Origin: Pseudorhodoferax sp. Leaf265
GTDB taxonomy: Bacteria > Pseudomonadota > Gammaproteobacteria > Burkholderiales > Burkholderiaceae_C
NCBI RefSeq assembly: GCF_001422365.1
Contig: NZ_LMMT01000036.1
Span: forward strand, 3,823-67,822
Length of the DNA stretch: 64,000 nt
Direction of reading: 5' to 3'
Shown here: piece after piece, positions 23,870-34,238 of the stretch
Layout of the letters: the number at the start of each line of letters is the position of its first letter
Position numbering within the stretch: the first letter of the stretch is position 1
Translations under genes and position numbers: made by a program
Notes under the pieces: model-generated
What the model was told of the DNA's origin: nothing
Databases searched by the model: none
Seen by the model: the letters and a program-made list of their open reading frames with translations, nothing else

Positions 23870-26389
23870 TCAGGCGGCGGCGCGGCGCAGCGTATCGACC
23901 ACGGGCCGGCGCAGCACGTCGCGCAGGCCCCACCAGCCCGCGCCGAGCGCCAGCACGGCGCCGGCTGCCGCGCCGGCCAGCGGCACCCACGGCGAGCCCG
24001 ACCAGGCGAACTCGAACACGAACTTCGCCAGCGCCCAGCCCACGGCCATGGCCACCAGCGTGGCCAGGAGGCCGGCCAGCACGCCCACGCCGGCCAGCTC
24101 GGCCCGCTGCACCTGGCGCAGCAGCGCGCTGCTGGCGCCCACGGCGCGCATGATCGCGAACTCGCGCGCGCGCTCCTCGCGCGTGGCCGTGATGGCGGCG
24201 AACAGCACCACCAGGCCCGCCGCCAGCGTGAAGCCGAACAGGAACTCCACCGCCCGCACCACCTGGTCCAGCACGCGCTGCACCTGGGCCAGCGCCGTGC
24301 TCATGTCCACGTTCGTGACGTTCGGGAAGGCGCGCACGAGCGCGTTGTCGAAGCCCGCCATCTCCGGCGCGCGGTAGGCCGCCAGGTAGGTGATGGGCAG
24401 GTCGGGCATGGCCGCCACCGGGTACATCACGAAGAAGTTGGCGTGCAGCGAACCCCAGTCCACCTTGCGCAGCGAGGTGATGCGCGCATCGGACTGGATG
24501 CCGCCGATGTCGAAACGCAGCGTGTCGCCCAGCTTGAGGCCCAGCGTCTGCGCCAGCCCTTCCTCGACGCTGACGGCGCCCTGCTCCTCGGGCGTCCAGC
24601 GGCCGCCGACCAGTTCGTTGTGCGGCGGCTGCTGGGCCGCATGCGAGAGGTTGAACTCGCGGTCGACCAGGCGCTGCGCGCGCTCGTCGGTGTAGTCGGC
24701 CGGGTTCACCGGCTTGTCGTTCACGGCCACCAGGCGGCCGCGGAACATGGGGTACCAGTCGTACTTGGCGACGCCGGCATCGTCCAGCGTCTTGCGGAAG
24801 GCATCGCCCTGCTCGGGCAGGATGTTGATGACGAAGCGGTTGGGCGCGTCCGGCGGCGTGGCCTGGCGCCAGGCGCCGATCAGGTCGGTGCGCAGCAGCA
24901 CCAGCAGCACCAGCGCCAGCAGGCCCACCGACAGCGCGCTGACCTGCACCACGGTGTAGGCCGGCCGCGCCGAGACTTGGCGCGTGGCCAGCACCAGCCA
25001 GCGCGGCGCGGTGCTCTCGTTGACGCTCTTGCGCAGCAGCCATACCGCCACCCACGACAGCGCGGCGAACAGCAGCACCGCGCCTGCGAAGCCGCCGACG
25101 GCGATCAGACCCAGCTTGATGTCGCTGCTGACGGCCAGCAGCAGGCCGGCGAAGCCCGCCACGCCAAGTGCCAGCACCGCGATGGAGGCGGGCTTCAACT
25201 GCCCCACATCGCGCCGGATCACGCGCAGCGGCGGCACCTTGGCCAGCTGCAGCACGGGCGGCAGGCCGAACGCGAACAGCAGCGTGAGCCCGATGCCCAG
25301 GCCGTAGGCCACCGGCCACAGCGTGGCGGCGGGCAGCGTGGCCTCGACCAGCCCGGCCAGCAGCAGCACGAACAGGTAGTGCACGCCGAAGCCGACGGCC
25401 ACCCCGAGCGCGCTGGCGAACAGGCCGACCAGCGCGAACTCGAAGCTGTAGGACAGCGCGATCGTGCGCTGCGACAGGCCCAGCACGCGCAGCATGGCGC
25501 AGTCGTCCAGGTGCTTGGACGCGAACGCGCGCGCGGCCAGCGCCACGGCCACGGCCGAGAGCAGCGCCGACAGCAGCGCCACCAGGCTCAGGAATTTCTC
25601 GGCGCGGTCCAGCGTCTGGCGCATCTCGGGCCGGCCGCTCTCGACCGATTCGAGCCGCAGGCCGCGCGCCTCGCGCGATTGGATCTGCGCATCGGCCCAG
25701 CGCGTGAAGCGCTGCACGGCGGGCTCGTCGCCGGCCACGGCGAAACGGTAGGTGATGCGGCTGGCCGGCTGCACCAGGTGCGTGGCCGGCAGGTCGGCCG
25801 CGTTGACCATCACGCGCGGCGCGAAGCTCATGAAGCCGCCGCCGCGGTCGGGCTCGATCACGATGATGCGCGCGACGCGGAAGCTGCTGTCGCCCAGCAG
25901 CAGCGCATCGCCCATCTTCAGGTCCAGCGCGGCCAGCAGCGGCGCATCGACCCAGACCTCGCCCGGCGCCGGCACGTCGCGCGTGTTGCCGCCCTCTTCA
26001 CCGGGCTGCTGCGCCACCTTGAGGCTGCCGCGCAGCGGGTAGCCCGCCGCCACGGCCTTGAGCGCCACCAGCCGGCTGGCCCCGCCCTGCGCCTCGCCCG
26101 CACGGCCCATGGTCGGAAAGCCCAGCGTGGAGACGGTCTGCAGGCCCAGCGCGCGGGCCTGCGCCTCGAACGCGGCCGGGGTCGGGTTGTCGCTGGCCAC
26201 CACGGCGTCGCCGCCGATCAGCTGCCGCGCGTCGCGCTGCAGCCCGCCCTGGAGCCGGTCGGCGAAGAAGCCCACGGCCGTCAGCGCGGCCACGGCCAGC
26301 GTCACCGCCACCAGCAGCAGGCGCAGCTCGCCCGAGCGCAGGTCGCGCCACAGCGTGCGCCACCCCAGGGAAAGAAAGGATTGATTCAC
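23870..26389 (-). CDS. FtsX-like ABC transporter permease (YbbP-type)
   Basis: 839-residue permease with ten predicted helices and two FtsX/MacB-type modules (about 255-390 and 705-835) flanking large periplasmic domains. An N-terminal helix reads LRLLLVAVTLAVAALTAVGFF, and REFAIMRAVGASSALLRQ is the conserved coupling segment. YbbP-type proteins pair with a LolD-like ATPase (YbbA) and a TesA esterase; neither is present here. The start is GTG 26389, with GGAG seven bases upstream. Role (lipid or lipoprotein related) is inferred from the family. Confidence 0.9.
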   Translation of the reverse strand: MNQSFLSLGWRTLWRDLRSGELRLLLVAVTLAVAALTAVGFFADRLQGGLQRDARQLIGGDAVVASDNPTPAAFEAQARALGLQTVSTLGFPTMGRAGEAQGGASRLVALKAVAAGYPLRGSLKVAQQPGEEGGNTRDVPAPGEVWVDAPLLAALDLKMGDALLLGDSSFRVARIIVIEPDRGGGFMSFAPRVMVNAADLPATHLVQPASRITYRFAVAGDEPAVQRFTRWADAQIQSREARGLRLESVESGRPEMRQTLDRAEKFLSLVALLSALLSAVAVALAARAFASKHLDDCAMLRVLGLSQRTIALSYSFEFALVGLFASALGVAVGFGVHYLFVLLLAGLVEATLPAATLWPVAYGLGIGLTLLFAFGLPPVLQLAKVPPLRVIRRDVGQLKPASIAVLALGVAGFAGLLLAVSSDIKLGLIAVGGFAGAVLLFAALSWVAVWLLRKSVNESTAPRWLVLATRQVSARPAYTVVQVSALSVGLLALVLLVLLRTDLIGAWRQATPPDAPNRFVINILPEQGDAFRKTLDDAGVAKYDWYPMFRGRLVAVNDKPVNPADYTDERAQRLVDREFNLSHAAQQPPHNELVGGRWTPEEQGAVSVEEGLAQTLGLKLGDTLRFDIGGIQSDARITSLRKVDWGSLHANFFVMYPVAAMPDLPITYLAAYRAPEMAGFDNALVRAFPNVTNVDMSTALAQVQRVLDQVVRAVEFLFGFTLAAGLVVLFAAITATREERAREFAIMRAVGASSALLRQVQRAELAGVGVLAGLLATLVAMAVGWALAKFVFEFAWSGSPWVPLAGAAAGAVLALGAGWWGLRDVLRRPVVDTLRRAAA

Positions 26390-26497
26390 GGCTGGCTCCG
26401 AAGCAGCGGGGGATTATCCGGGCCGGGTGGTTCCGGGCCAAAAGCCTTGGCGCGGCGGGCATACTGCGCGGCTCCGACCGCTCCACCCTTTCACACC

Positions 26498-27436
26498 ATG
26501 TGGCAACCCGCGACCCGCTACCCCGACCCCGCCGTCGTCGTCCTGGATCCCCGCTTCGCCAAGTACCGCATCAGCTCGGCCGCGGTCGAGCGCATCGCCA
26601 CCGGCATGCGCTGGGCCGAGGGCCCGGTCTGGTTCGGCGACGGCCGCTACCTGCTCTGGAGCGACGTGCCGAACGACCGCATCATGAAGTGGGACGAGAC
26701 CACGGGCGCCGTGAGCGTGTTCCGCCAGCCTTCGGGCAACGCCAACGGCCACACGCGCGACCGCCAGGGCCGGCTGGTCGGCTGCGAGCACCTGGGCCGG
26801 CGCATCGTGCGCACCGAATACGACGGCAGCATCACGCCGCTGGTCGAGCGCTTCGAGGGCGCGCGGCTGAATTCGCCGAACGACATCGTGGTCAAGTCCG
26901 ACGGCAGCATCTGGTTCACCGACCCGCCCTTCGGCATCCTGGGCTGGTACGAGGGCCTGCCCGCCCAGCCCGAGCGGCCCGAATGCGTCTACCGCTTCGA
27001 CCCGGCGACCGGCAAGACGACGGTGGTGACGGACGCCGTGGCGCGGCCCAACGGCCTGTGCTTCTCGCCGGACGAGAAACTGCTGTACGTGGTCGAGTCC
27101 GGCGCGGCGCCCAAGCGCATCCGGGTGTTCGACGTGGCGGCCGACGGCATGACGCTGACGAACGACCGCGTGTTCTTCACCTGCGAGCCCGAGTCCTCGC
27201 CCGACGGCTTCCGTTGCGACGTGGACGGCAACCTGTGGGCCGGCTGGGGCACGGGCGAAGGCCAGGACGGCGTGCGCATCTTCGCGCCCGACGGCACGAC
27301 CATCGGCCGCATCCTGCTGCCCGAGCGCTGCGCCAACCTGTGCTTCGGTGGGCGCCACCGCAACCGGCTCTTCATGGCGGCCAGCCAGTCGGTCTATGCG
27401 CTGTATGTGAACACGCAGGGCGCAGTGGGAGGGTAG
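26498..27436 (+). CDS. SMP-30/gluconolactonase/LRE-family protein
   Basis: 312-residue six-bladed beta-propeller lactonase. Ca-binding and catalytic elements are visible: RWAEGPVWFGDGRYLLWSDV (Glu), LNSPNDIVVKSDGSIWFTDP (Asn and Asp) and PNGLCFSPDEKLLYVVES (Asn/Asp). Family members hydrolyse sugar-acid lactones. The ATG at 26498 has no strong Shine-Dalgarno. It diverges from the permease gene and stands alone, so the substrate is not suggested by its neighbours. Confidence 0.9.
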   Translation: MWQPATRYPDPAVVVLDPRFAKYRISSAAVERIATGMRWAEGPVWFGDGRYLLWSDVPNDRIMKWDETTGAVSVFRQPSGNANGHTRDRQGRLVGCEHLGRRIVRTEYDGSITPLVERFEGARLNSPNDIVVKSDGSIWFTDPPFGILGWYEGLPAQPERPECVYRFDPATGKTTVVTDAVARPNGLCFSPDEKLLYVVESGAAPKRIRVFDVAADGMTLTNDRVFFTCEPESSPDGFRCDVDGNLWAGWGTGEGQDGVRIFAPDGTTIGRILLPERCANLCFGGRHRNRLFMAASQSVYALYVNTQGAVGG

Positions 27437-27529
27437 TCGTCGCAGAAAGCCCGCCGCATTGCCGATGCGTTGTTTCACGACGCCGAATCCATGGCCCCTG
27501 CAGGCGCAATATGCTGAAAGGAACCTGTC

Positions 27530-28408
27530 TTGGTCACCAAACAGAAGAAGGATGAGGGCGCGCAGTTTGTCCGGTATTTCGGACCTCTGCTGGACGCCCT
27601 GCGAGCGCTTGGCGGGTCCGCCAAGCCGGACGAAGCGGTAGACCGTGTCTCTGCAAACCTGAAAGTGCCCGACAATGTGCTGAACGAGACGCTTCCCTCC
27701 GGGGGATCTCGGTTTCGCAATCAGGTTGCATGGGCACGTTTTTATTTGGTCCGTGAAGGCTTTATCAGTTCCTCCAAGCACGGCGTTTGGAGTCTGACGG
27801 AGTCGGGGTTCAAAACCAGCTTGACCCACGATCAGGCCAGGGCCATCTTCCTGAAATGGGTCAAGATTTTTCAGCAGCAGCGTAAGCAGAAGGAAGCTTC
27901 CGAGCCCGTCGCTGAAAAGGTCGCAGAAGGAACTGGAGCCCTCTCACAGGACTACCGAGATGAGGCGCTTGAGATGCTTCTATCGCTGGCGCCTGCCGGT
28001 TTTGAACGCCTTTCGCAGCGGTTGCTGCGCGAGGCAGGGTTCACCCAAGTTGTTGTCACTGGTCAAAGCGGTGACGGAGGCATCGACGGATTCGGGATAC
28101 TTCAAGTCAACCCTTTGGTTTCGTTCAAAGTGCTTTTCCAGTGCAAGCGCTACGCCAAGTCTGTGGCCCCCTCACAAGTGCGCGACTTTCGCGGTGCGAT
28201 GTCCGGCCGGGCTGACAAAGGCATCATCATCACCACTGGCACCTTCACGGCCGAAGCAAAGCGCGAGGCAACACGAGACGGCGCACCACCGATCGAATTG
28301 ATCGACGGCGAGAAGCTCATCGACATGCTGGAGCGCTTTGAACTGGGCCTGCGCCCTATCACCACCTACGAACTTGATCATTCGTTTTTCAACGAGTTCA
28401 AGCTATAG
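27530..28408 (+). CDS. mrr: Mrr-type restriction endonuclease
   Basis: 292-residue Mrr-like type IV restriction enzyme, which cuts modified foreign DNA. The N-terminal winged helix is at about 15-100 (Mrr_N: FGPLLDALRALGGSAKPDEA). The PD-(D/E)xK catalytic fold lies at about 155-270, with GDGGIDGFG (Asp) and LFQCKRY (Q-x-K). The start is TTG 27530 because AAAGGA lies seven bases upstream. No methylase or partner gene is adjacent. Base composition is clearly lower in GC than both neighbours, which suggests horizontal acquisition. Confidence 0.9.
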   Translation: MVTKQKKDEGAQFVRYFGPLLDALRALGGSAKPDEAVDRVSANLKVPDNVLNETLPSGGSRFRNQVAWARFYLVREGFISSSKHGVWSLTESGFKTSLTHDQARAIFLKWVKIFQQQRKQKEASEPVAEKVAEGTGALSQDYRDEALEMLLSLAPAGFERLSQRLLREAGFTQVVVTGQSGDGGIDGFGILQVNPLVSFKVLFQCKRYAKSVAPSQVRDFRGAMSGRADKGIIITTGTFTAEAKREATRDGAPPIELIDGEKLIDMLERFELGLRPITTYELDHSFFNEFKL

Positions 28409-28459
28409 GCGTTCACCCATCCAGGCGCAGCAAAGGTGCGTTTGGATTCGCCCACGAAA

Positions 28460-28483
28460 AGCCTCGCACGATTGCGCAAGGCT
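28460..28483. terminator. Hairpin between convergent mrr and Bug genes
   Basis: AGCCT-CGCA-CGAT-TGCG-CA-AGGCT forms a nine-pair stem with a two-base bulge. It lies in the 144-bp convergent gap 28409-28552, which otherwise holds nothing recognisable. There is no long T-run, so only a weak bidirectional terminator is proposed. Confidence 0.35.
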
Positions 28484-28552
28484 AAAGCCATCAGACAGGC
28501 GGGCGCTCCATCCTTGCAATCGTTCCATCATTTGGAAGAATTACAAGGTTCT

Positions 28553-29527
28553 TCACCCTTCGATCTTGAACCCCGTCTCCTTCACCACGCGCTGCCAGCG
28601 CGCGTAGTCGTCGCCGATCAGCTTGGCGAACTCGGCCGGCCCGCTGCCCACGGGCGTGTGGTCCATGCCCTTCAGGCGCTCCTGCATCTCGGGCGTGCGC
28701 ACGATCTTCTGCACCTCGGTCGACAATCGCTCGACGATGGCCCGGGGCGTACCCTTGGGCGCGAGCAGGCCGGACCAGCTGGCGAAGTCCATGTCCTTCA
28801 CGCCCAGCTCGGCCAGCGTGGGCACGTCGGGCAGCGAGGCGGCCCGCTGCGGGGCCACCACAGCCAGCGCGCGCACCTTGCCGGCCTTGATCTGCGGCAG
28901 CGTCACGAACGAGTCGAAGGACACGTCGACCTCGCCCTTGATCACGGCCTGGGCCTGCATCGAGGTGCCCTTGTACTGCGCGTTGATGAGCGTGGGCGCT
29001 CCGATCACGCGTTTCAACTGGTCGGTGGCCAGCACGATCATGCTGCTGCCCGAGGAGGCGCTGAGGGGTGGGTTGCCGGCCTTGGCCAGCGCCGCGAACT
29101 CGGCGAAATTCTTCACGGGCAGGCCCTCGCGCGCGACGATCACGAACGGGATGGAACTGATCAGGCTGATCGGCTCCCAGCTGTCCAGCGCATGGAACTT
29201 GGTCTTGTAGATCACCGGCGCCAGCGCCTGCGCGCCCGCGGTGTTCATGAGCAGCGTGTAGCCGTCGGGCGCCGCGCGCGCCGCGATGTCCATGCCAATC
29301 ACGCCGTTGGCGCCGCCCTTGTTGTCCACGATGAAGGGCTGGCCCAGGCTTTCCGACAGCTTCTGCGCGATGAGCCGGGCGACGATGTCGGTGGAGCCAC
29401 CGGCCGTGTAGGGCACGACCATGGTGACGGGGCGGCTCGGGTAGGGCTCGTTGGCCAGAACAGGCGCGCCGAGGCTGGCGGCGATGCCGCCCAAGGCGGT
29501 GCGGCGGGTGATGCGGGATGCGGACAC
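28553..29527 (-). CDS. Bug/TctC-family tripartite tricarboxylate receptor
   Basis: 324-residue periplasmic receptor with signal SRITRRTALGGIAASLGAPV and mature start NEPYPSRPVTMVVPYTAGGS. The ligand region is INAQYKGTSMQAQAVIKGEV. The start is GTG 29527 with AGGAGA four to five bases upstream; the frame continues to 29584 without a better site. It is the third Bug receptor in the window and has no transporter or enzyme partner beside it. The next gene upstream is a MarC-family gene transcribed in the same direction. Confidence 0.9.
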   Translation of the reverse strand: MSASRITRRTALGGIAASLGAPVLANEPYPSRPVTMVVPYTAGGSTDIVARLIAQKLSESLGQPFIVDNKGGANGVIGMDIAARAAPDGYTLLMNTAGAQALAPVIYKTKFHALDSWEPISLISSIPFVIVAREGLPVKNFAEFAALAKAGNPPLSASSGSSMIVLATDQLKRVIGAPTLINAQYKGTSMQAQAVIKGEVDVSFDSFVTLPQIKAGKVRALAVVAPQRAASLPDVPTLAELGVKDMDFASWSGLLAPKGTPRAIVERLSTEVQKIVRTPEMQERLKGMDHTPVGSGPAEFAKLIGDDYARWQRVVKETGFKIEG

Positions 29528-29609
29528 GGCGTCTCCTGTGGAAAGTTGCCGGCGATTCTGGCCAGCCGCCGCCCGCCGGCCCACTGGGTTTCCCCCAGCC
29601 TGGTGTCGC

Positions 29610-30311
29610 CTAGGCGCTCACGGGCAGCAGCCCGTCGCGCAGCATGCCCACGCCCAGTTCGTACACCCCGTCCCACACGATCTGTACGCCCAGGCACAGC
29701 AGGATGAACGCGGTCAGCCGCAGGAAGATCACGGTGCCGGCCTCGCCGAGCGGTTTGAGCAGCTGCTGCGCGTAGCGGAACGCCAGGTACACCAGCACGC
29801 CGACGGCCAGCAGCGCCAGCACGCCGCCACCCATGCGCGCCAGCGACAGCGACAGCCGCGCATCGGCCAGCGACACCCCGACCGTGATGGCCGCCGCGAT
29901 GGAACCCGGCCCGCAGCTGACGGGGAAGGTCAGCGGATAGAAGGCCTGGCGCCGCGCCATGTCGGGCGTGAAGCTCTCGGCCAGTTCGGTGCGGCTGTCC
30001 ACGGTGGCATGCGTAGCCGTCAGCAGGCGCCAGGCCGTGGCCGCCACGATGAGGCCACCGCCCACGCGCACGATGGGCAGCGAGATGCCGAAGAACTCCA
30101 GCACGTACGAGCCCACCAGCATCGCGCCCAGCAGCAGCCAGAACATGTTGCGTGCGATGCGGCGCGCCAGCAGCGCGCGCGTGGGCGGCGACGCACCCTC
30201 GGTCAGGCCCAGGAAGATCGGGGCGGTGGCAGCCGGGTTCAGGATGGGCAGCAGCGCGGCGAAGACGAACAGAAAGCTCTTGCCGAAGGCGCCCAGCAAC
30301 TCGAAGGTCAA
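29610..30311 (-). CDS. MarC-family integral membrane protein (copy 1)
   Basis: 233-residue six-helix membrane protein of the MarC/UPF0056 family (LPILNPAATAPIFLGLTEGA; MARRQAFYPLTFPVSCGPGS; AFILLCLGVQIVWDGV). The function of the family is unsettled; MarC itself is not a proven drug transporter. The start is TTG 30311 because it aligns with the ATG of the paralogue at 32789 and has GGAGA five bases upstream. It lies 16 bases after the BCCT transporter gene, so the two are probably co-transcribed. Confidence 0.88.
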   Translation of the reverse strand: MTFELLGAFGKSFLFVFAALLPILNPAATAPIFLGLTEGASPPTRALLARRIARNMFWLLLGAMLVGSYVLEFFGISLPIVRVGGGLIVAATAWRLLTATHATVDSRTELAESFTPDMARRQAFYPLTFPVSCGPGSIAAAITVGVSLADARLSLSLARMGGGVLALLAVGVLVYLAFRYAQQLLKPLGEAGTVIFLRLTAFILLCLGVQIVWDGVYELGVGMLRDGLLPVSA

Positions 30312-30327
30312 GACGGTCTCCGCGGGC

Positions 30328-31860
30328 TCAGGGCCTGGACGCGGGCTGGCCGGCCAGCTCGCGCATGCGCCGGCGCAGCGCACGCTCGCGCCGGCGCTCC
30401 TCGTCGTAGTCTTCGCGCAGGCCGCGCCACAGCGCCACCGCCATCAGCACGATGACCACCGTGAATGGCAGCGCGAACACGATGGTGGCGGTCTGCACCG
30501 ACTGCAGGCCACCGGCCAGCAGCAGACTCGCGGCGATGCCCGCCACCAGCAGGCCCCAGGCGATCTTCACGCGCGCGCTGGGGTTCTCGTTGCCGCCCGT
30601 GCTCATCATGCCCAGCACCAGCACCGCGGAGTCGCCCGAGGTGACGAAGAACACCACCACCAGGATGGTGGCGATACCCGACATCAGCATGCCCAGCGGC
30701 AGCTGGTCGAACAGCGCAAACAGGGCGGTGGAGACATCTGCCTTGACCGCCTCGGCGATCGGAACGTTTTGCATGACCTCCAGGTGCAGCGCGGTGCCAC
30801 CGAACACCGAGAACCAGACGAAGGCGGCCACGGTGGGCGCGGCCACCGTGCCGAGGATGAACTCGCGCACGGTGCGGCCACGCGACACGCGGGCGATGAA
30901 CAGGCCTACGAAGGGCGACCAGGACACCCACCAGGCCCAGTAGAAGATGGTCCAGCCGCCAACCCAGCTGCTGTCGCGGAACGGCGTCATGCGCAGGCTC
31001 ATGCGCACCAGCTCGCTGAGGTAGCTGCCCAGCGTGGTGGTCAGCGTGTCGATGATGGCAATCGTCGGCCCCAGCACGAACACCGCCAGCGCCAGCGCCG
31101 CGGCCATGAGCAGGTTGAACGAGGACAGCCACTTGATGCCCTTGGTCACGCCGCTGACGGCCGATGTGATGAACAGAACCGTGGTCACCGCGATGATGCC
31201 CAGCTGCGAAGTCTGGCTCACAGGCAGTCCGAACACCGCACTGAGCCCGCTGTTGATCTGCAGGGCCCCCATGCCGAGCGAGGCCGCCACACCAAAGGCC
31301 GTGGCGATCACGGCCAGCACATTGACCAGCGGCCCGATGCGGCGCACCGGTGCCCAGGGCAGCGATTCCACCGCGGTGCTGACCAGCGCGGAGCCGCCGC
31401 GGCGGAACTGGAAGAATGCAATGGCCAGCGCCACCACGCTGTAGACCGCCCAGGGATGCAGGCCCCAATGGAAGAAGCTGTAGCGCATGGCCGCGTTAGC
31501 GGCCTCGGGACTGTTCGGCGCGATGCCCGGCGGCGGCGCCCCATAGTGCGACACAGGCTCGGCCACACCCCAGAACACCAGGCCGATGCCCATGCCGGCG
31601 GCGAACAGCATGGCGAACCAAGCGCCGACCGAGAATTCCGGCTCATCGTCCTCGCCGCCGAGCTTGAGATTGCCGTAGCGGCTGAAGGCCAGCACCAGCG
31701 CGACGACCACCAGGCCCAGCACCATCCAGAGGTAGAACCAGCCGAAGTTGCGCGTGATCAGCGCGAGCGCGCCGTCGAACACGGCACCCAGGTGGGTCGG
31801 GGCGACGACACCCCACAGGACGATGGCCAGGATGAACCCGGCCGACACGATGAGCTGCAT
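30328..31860 (-). CDS. BCCT-family transporter
   Basis: 510-residue sodium- or proton-coupled carrier for betaine, choline or carnitine-like compounds. It has twelve predicted helices and the BCCT signature GWTIFYWAWWVSWSPFVG near residue 325, plus GMGIGLVFWGVAEPVSHY. ATG 31860 has a strong Shine-Dalgarno (GAGGAGGAAAGAGCAC). The charged C-terminal tail (ERRRERALRRRMRELAG) resembles the osmosensing tails of BetP/BetT. It lies between two MarC paralogues. The 239-bp gap upstream (31861-32099) contains no gene. Confidence 0.93.
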   Translation of the reverse strand: MQLIVSAGFILAIVLWGVVAPTHLGAVFDGALALITRNFGWFYLWMVLGLVVVALVLAFSRYGNLKLGGEDDEPEFSVGAWFAMLFAAGMGIGLVFWGVAEPVSHYGAPPPGIAPNSPEAANAAMRYSFFHWGLHPWAVYSVVALAIAFFQFRRGGSALVSTAVESLPWAPVRRIGPLVNVLAVIATAFGVAASLGMGALQINSGLSAVFGLPVSQTSQLGIIAVTTVLFITSAVSGVTKGIKWLSSFNLLMAAALALAVFVLGPTIAIIDTLTTTLGSYLSELVRMSLRMTPFRDSSWVGGWTIFYWAWWVSWSPFVGLFIARVSRGRTVREFILGTVAAPTVAAFVWFSVFGGTALHLEVMQNVPIAEAVKADVSTALFALFDQLPLGMLMSGIATILVVVFFVTSGDSAVLVLGMMSTGGNENPSARVKIAWGLLVAGIAASLLLAGGLQSVQTATIVFALPFTVVIVLMAVALWRGLREDYDEERRRERALRRRMRELAGQPASRP

Positions 31861-32099
31861 GTGCTCTTTCCTCCTCGGATGACCGGGCCGCCGCAGCATG
31901 CGCAGACCCACGGGGGCGCACGCAAGGCGTCGGCAAGCGAACCGGTACGGATGGATGGCGGAGGTGCCGGCCCGATGTGCCAGATGGAGTCTGCCGCGGC
32001 GAACGCGTGGCAGCTGTCAGCAAGGGCCTGGAAACCTGGGTGCCGGTACCGTGCAACGCACTTTGTGTATACCGGCAAGTCGCCGAAGGGGCTCGTATT

Positions 32100-32789
32100 C
32101 TAGCCGCCCGCCTCGCGCAGCAGCCCCAGCACCAGCTCGTGCACGCCATTCCAGACGATCTGCACGCCCAGGCAGAGCAGGATGAAGGCCGAAAGACGCA
32201 GGAAGATGATCATGCCGGCCTCGCCCAGCGGCTTGAGCAGCCGGTCGGCGTAGCGGTAGGCCAGGTACACCAGCACGCCGATGACCAGCAGCGCCAGCAC
32301 CGCGCCCCCGGTGCGCGCCAGCGCCAACAACAGCCGCGGGTCGGCCAGCGAGACGCCCACGGTGATCGCTGCCGTGATCGAGCCCGGGCCCGAGGTGATC
32401 GGGAAGGTCAGCGGGTAGAAGGCCTGGCGCCTGGCCATCTCGGGCGTGTAGGCCTCGGCCAGCGCGGTGCGGTGGTCGCTGCTGGTCTGCGAGGTGTTGA
32501 GCAGGCGCCAGGCGCTGGCCGCAACGACCATGCCGCCGCCCACGCGCACGATGGGCAGAGAGATGCCGAAGAAGTCCAGCACGTACACGCCCACCAGCAT
32601 CGCGCCCAGCATGAGCCAGAACACGTTGCGTGCGATGCGCCGCGCCAGCAGCGCGCGCGTGGGCGGCGCGGCCCCGTCGGTCAGGCTCAGAAACACCGGC
32701 GCCGCGGCGGCCGGGTTCAGGATGGGCAGCACGGTGACGAACGCGAACAGGAAGCCCTTGCCCAGGGCTGCCAGCAGTTCCAGCGTCAT
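32100..32789 (-). CDS. MarC-family integral membrane protein (copy 2)
   Basis: 229-residue paralogue of the protein at 29610-30311, with almost identical blocks (PPTRALLARRIARN; FFGISLPIVRVGGG; EMARRQAFYPLTFP; SAFILLCLGVQIVWNGVHEL). Six hydrophobic helices. It begins 27 bases after the argG stop in the same orientation, so it may be expressed with argG. The two copies bracket the BCCT gene, pointing to a local duplication. Confidence 0.9.
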   Translation of the reverse strand: MTLELLAALGKGFLFAFVTVLPILNPAAAAPVFLSLTDGAAPPTRALLARRIARNVFWLMLGAMLVGVYVLDFFGISLPIVRVGGGMVVAASAWRLLNTSQTSSDHRTALAEAYTPEMARRQAFYPLTFPITSGPGSITAAITVGVSLADPRLLLALARTGGAVLALLVIGVLVYLAYRYADRLLKPLGEAGMIIFLRLSAFILLCLGVQIVWNGVHELVLGLLREAGG

Positions 32790-32816
32790 GGCGTGCCGCC
32801 GTCCGGGCCTTGCGGC

Positions 32817-34193
<1,377 letters not shown>

Positions 34194-34208
34194 GGGGCGC
34201 GCGGCCAT

Positions 34209-34225
34209 GGTTGACGATATCAACC
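34209..34225. promoter_or_regulatory. Palindrome in argG/MFS divergent region
   Basis: GGTTGA-CGATA-TCAACC is a perfect 6-bp inverted repeat just before the MFS start and upstream of the argG -10 box. It could be an operator for either gene. Confidence 0.35.
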
Positions 34226-34238
34226 AATCACGGCAACA

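Noticed and set aside
23870-25319. 486-aa minus frame inside the FtsX-like permease
   Set aside because: Shadow in another frame of the permease gene; the real frame has FtsX motifs.
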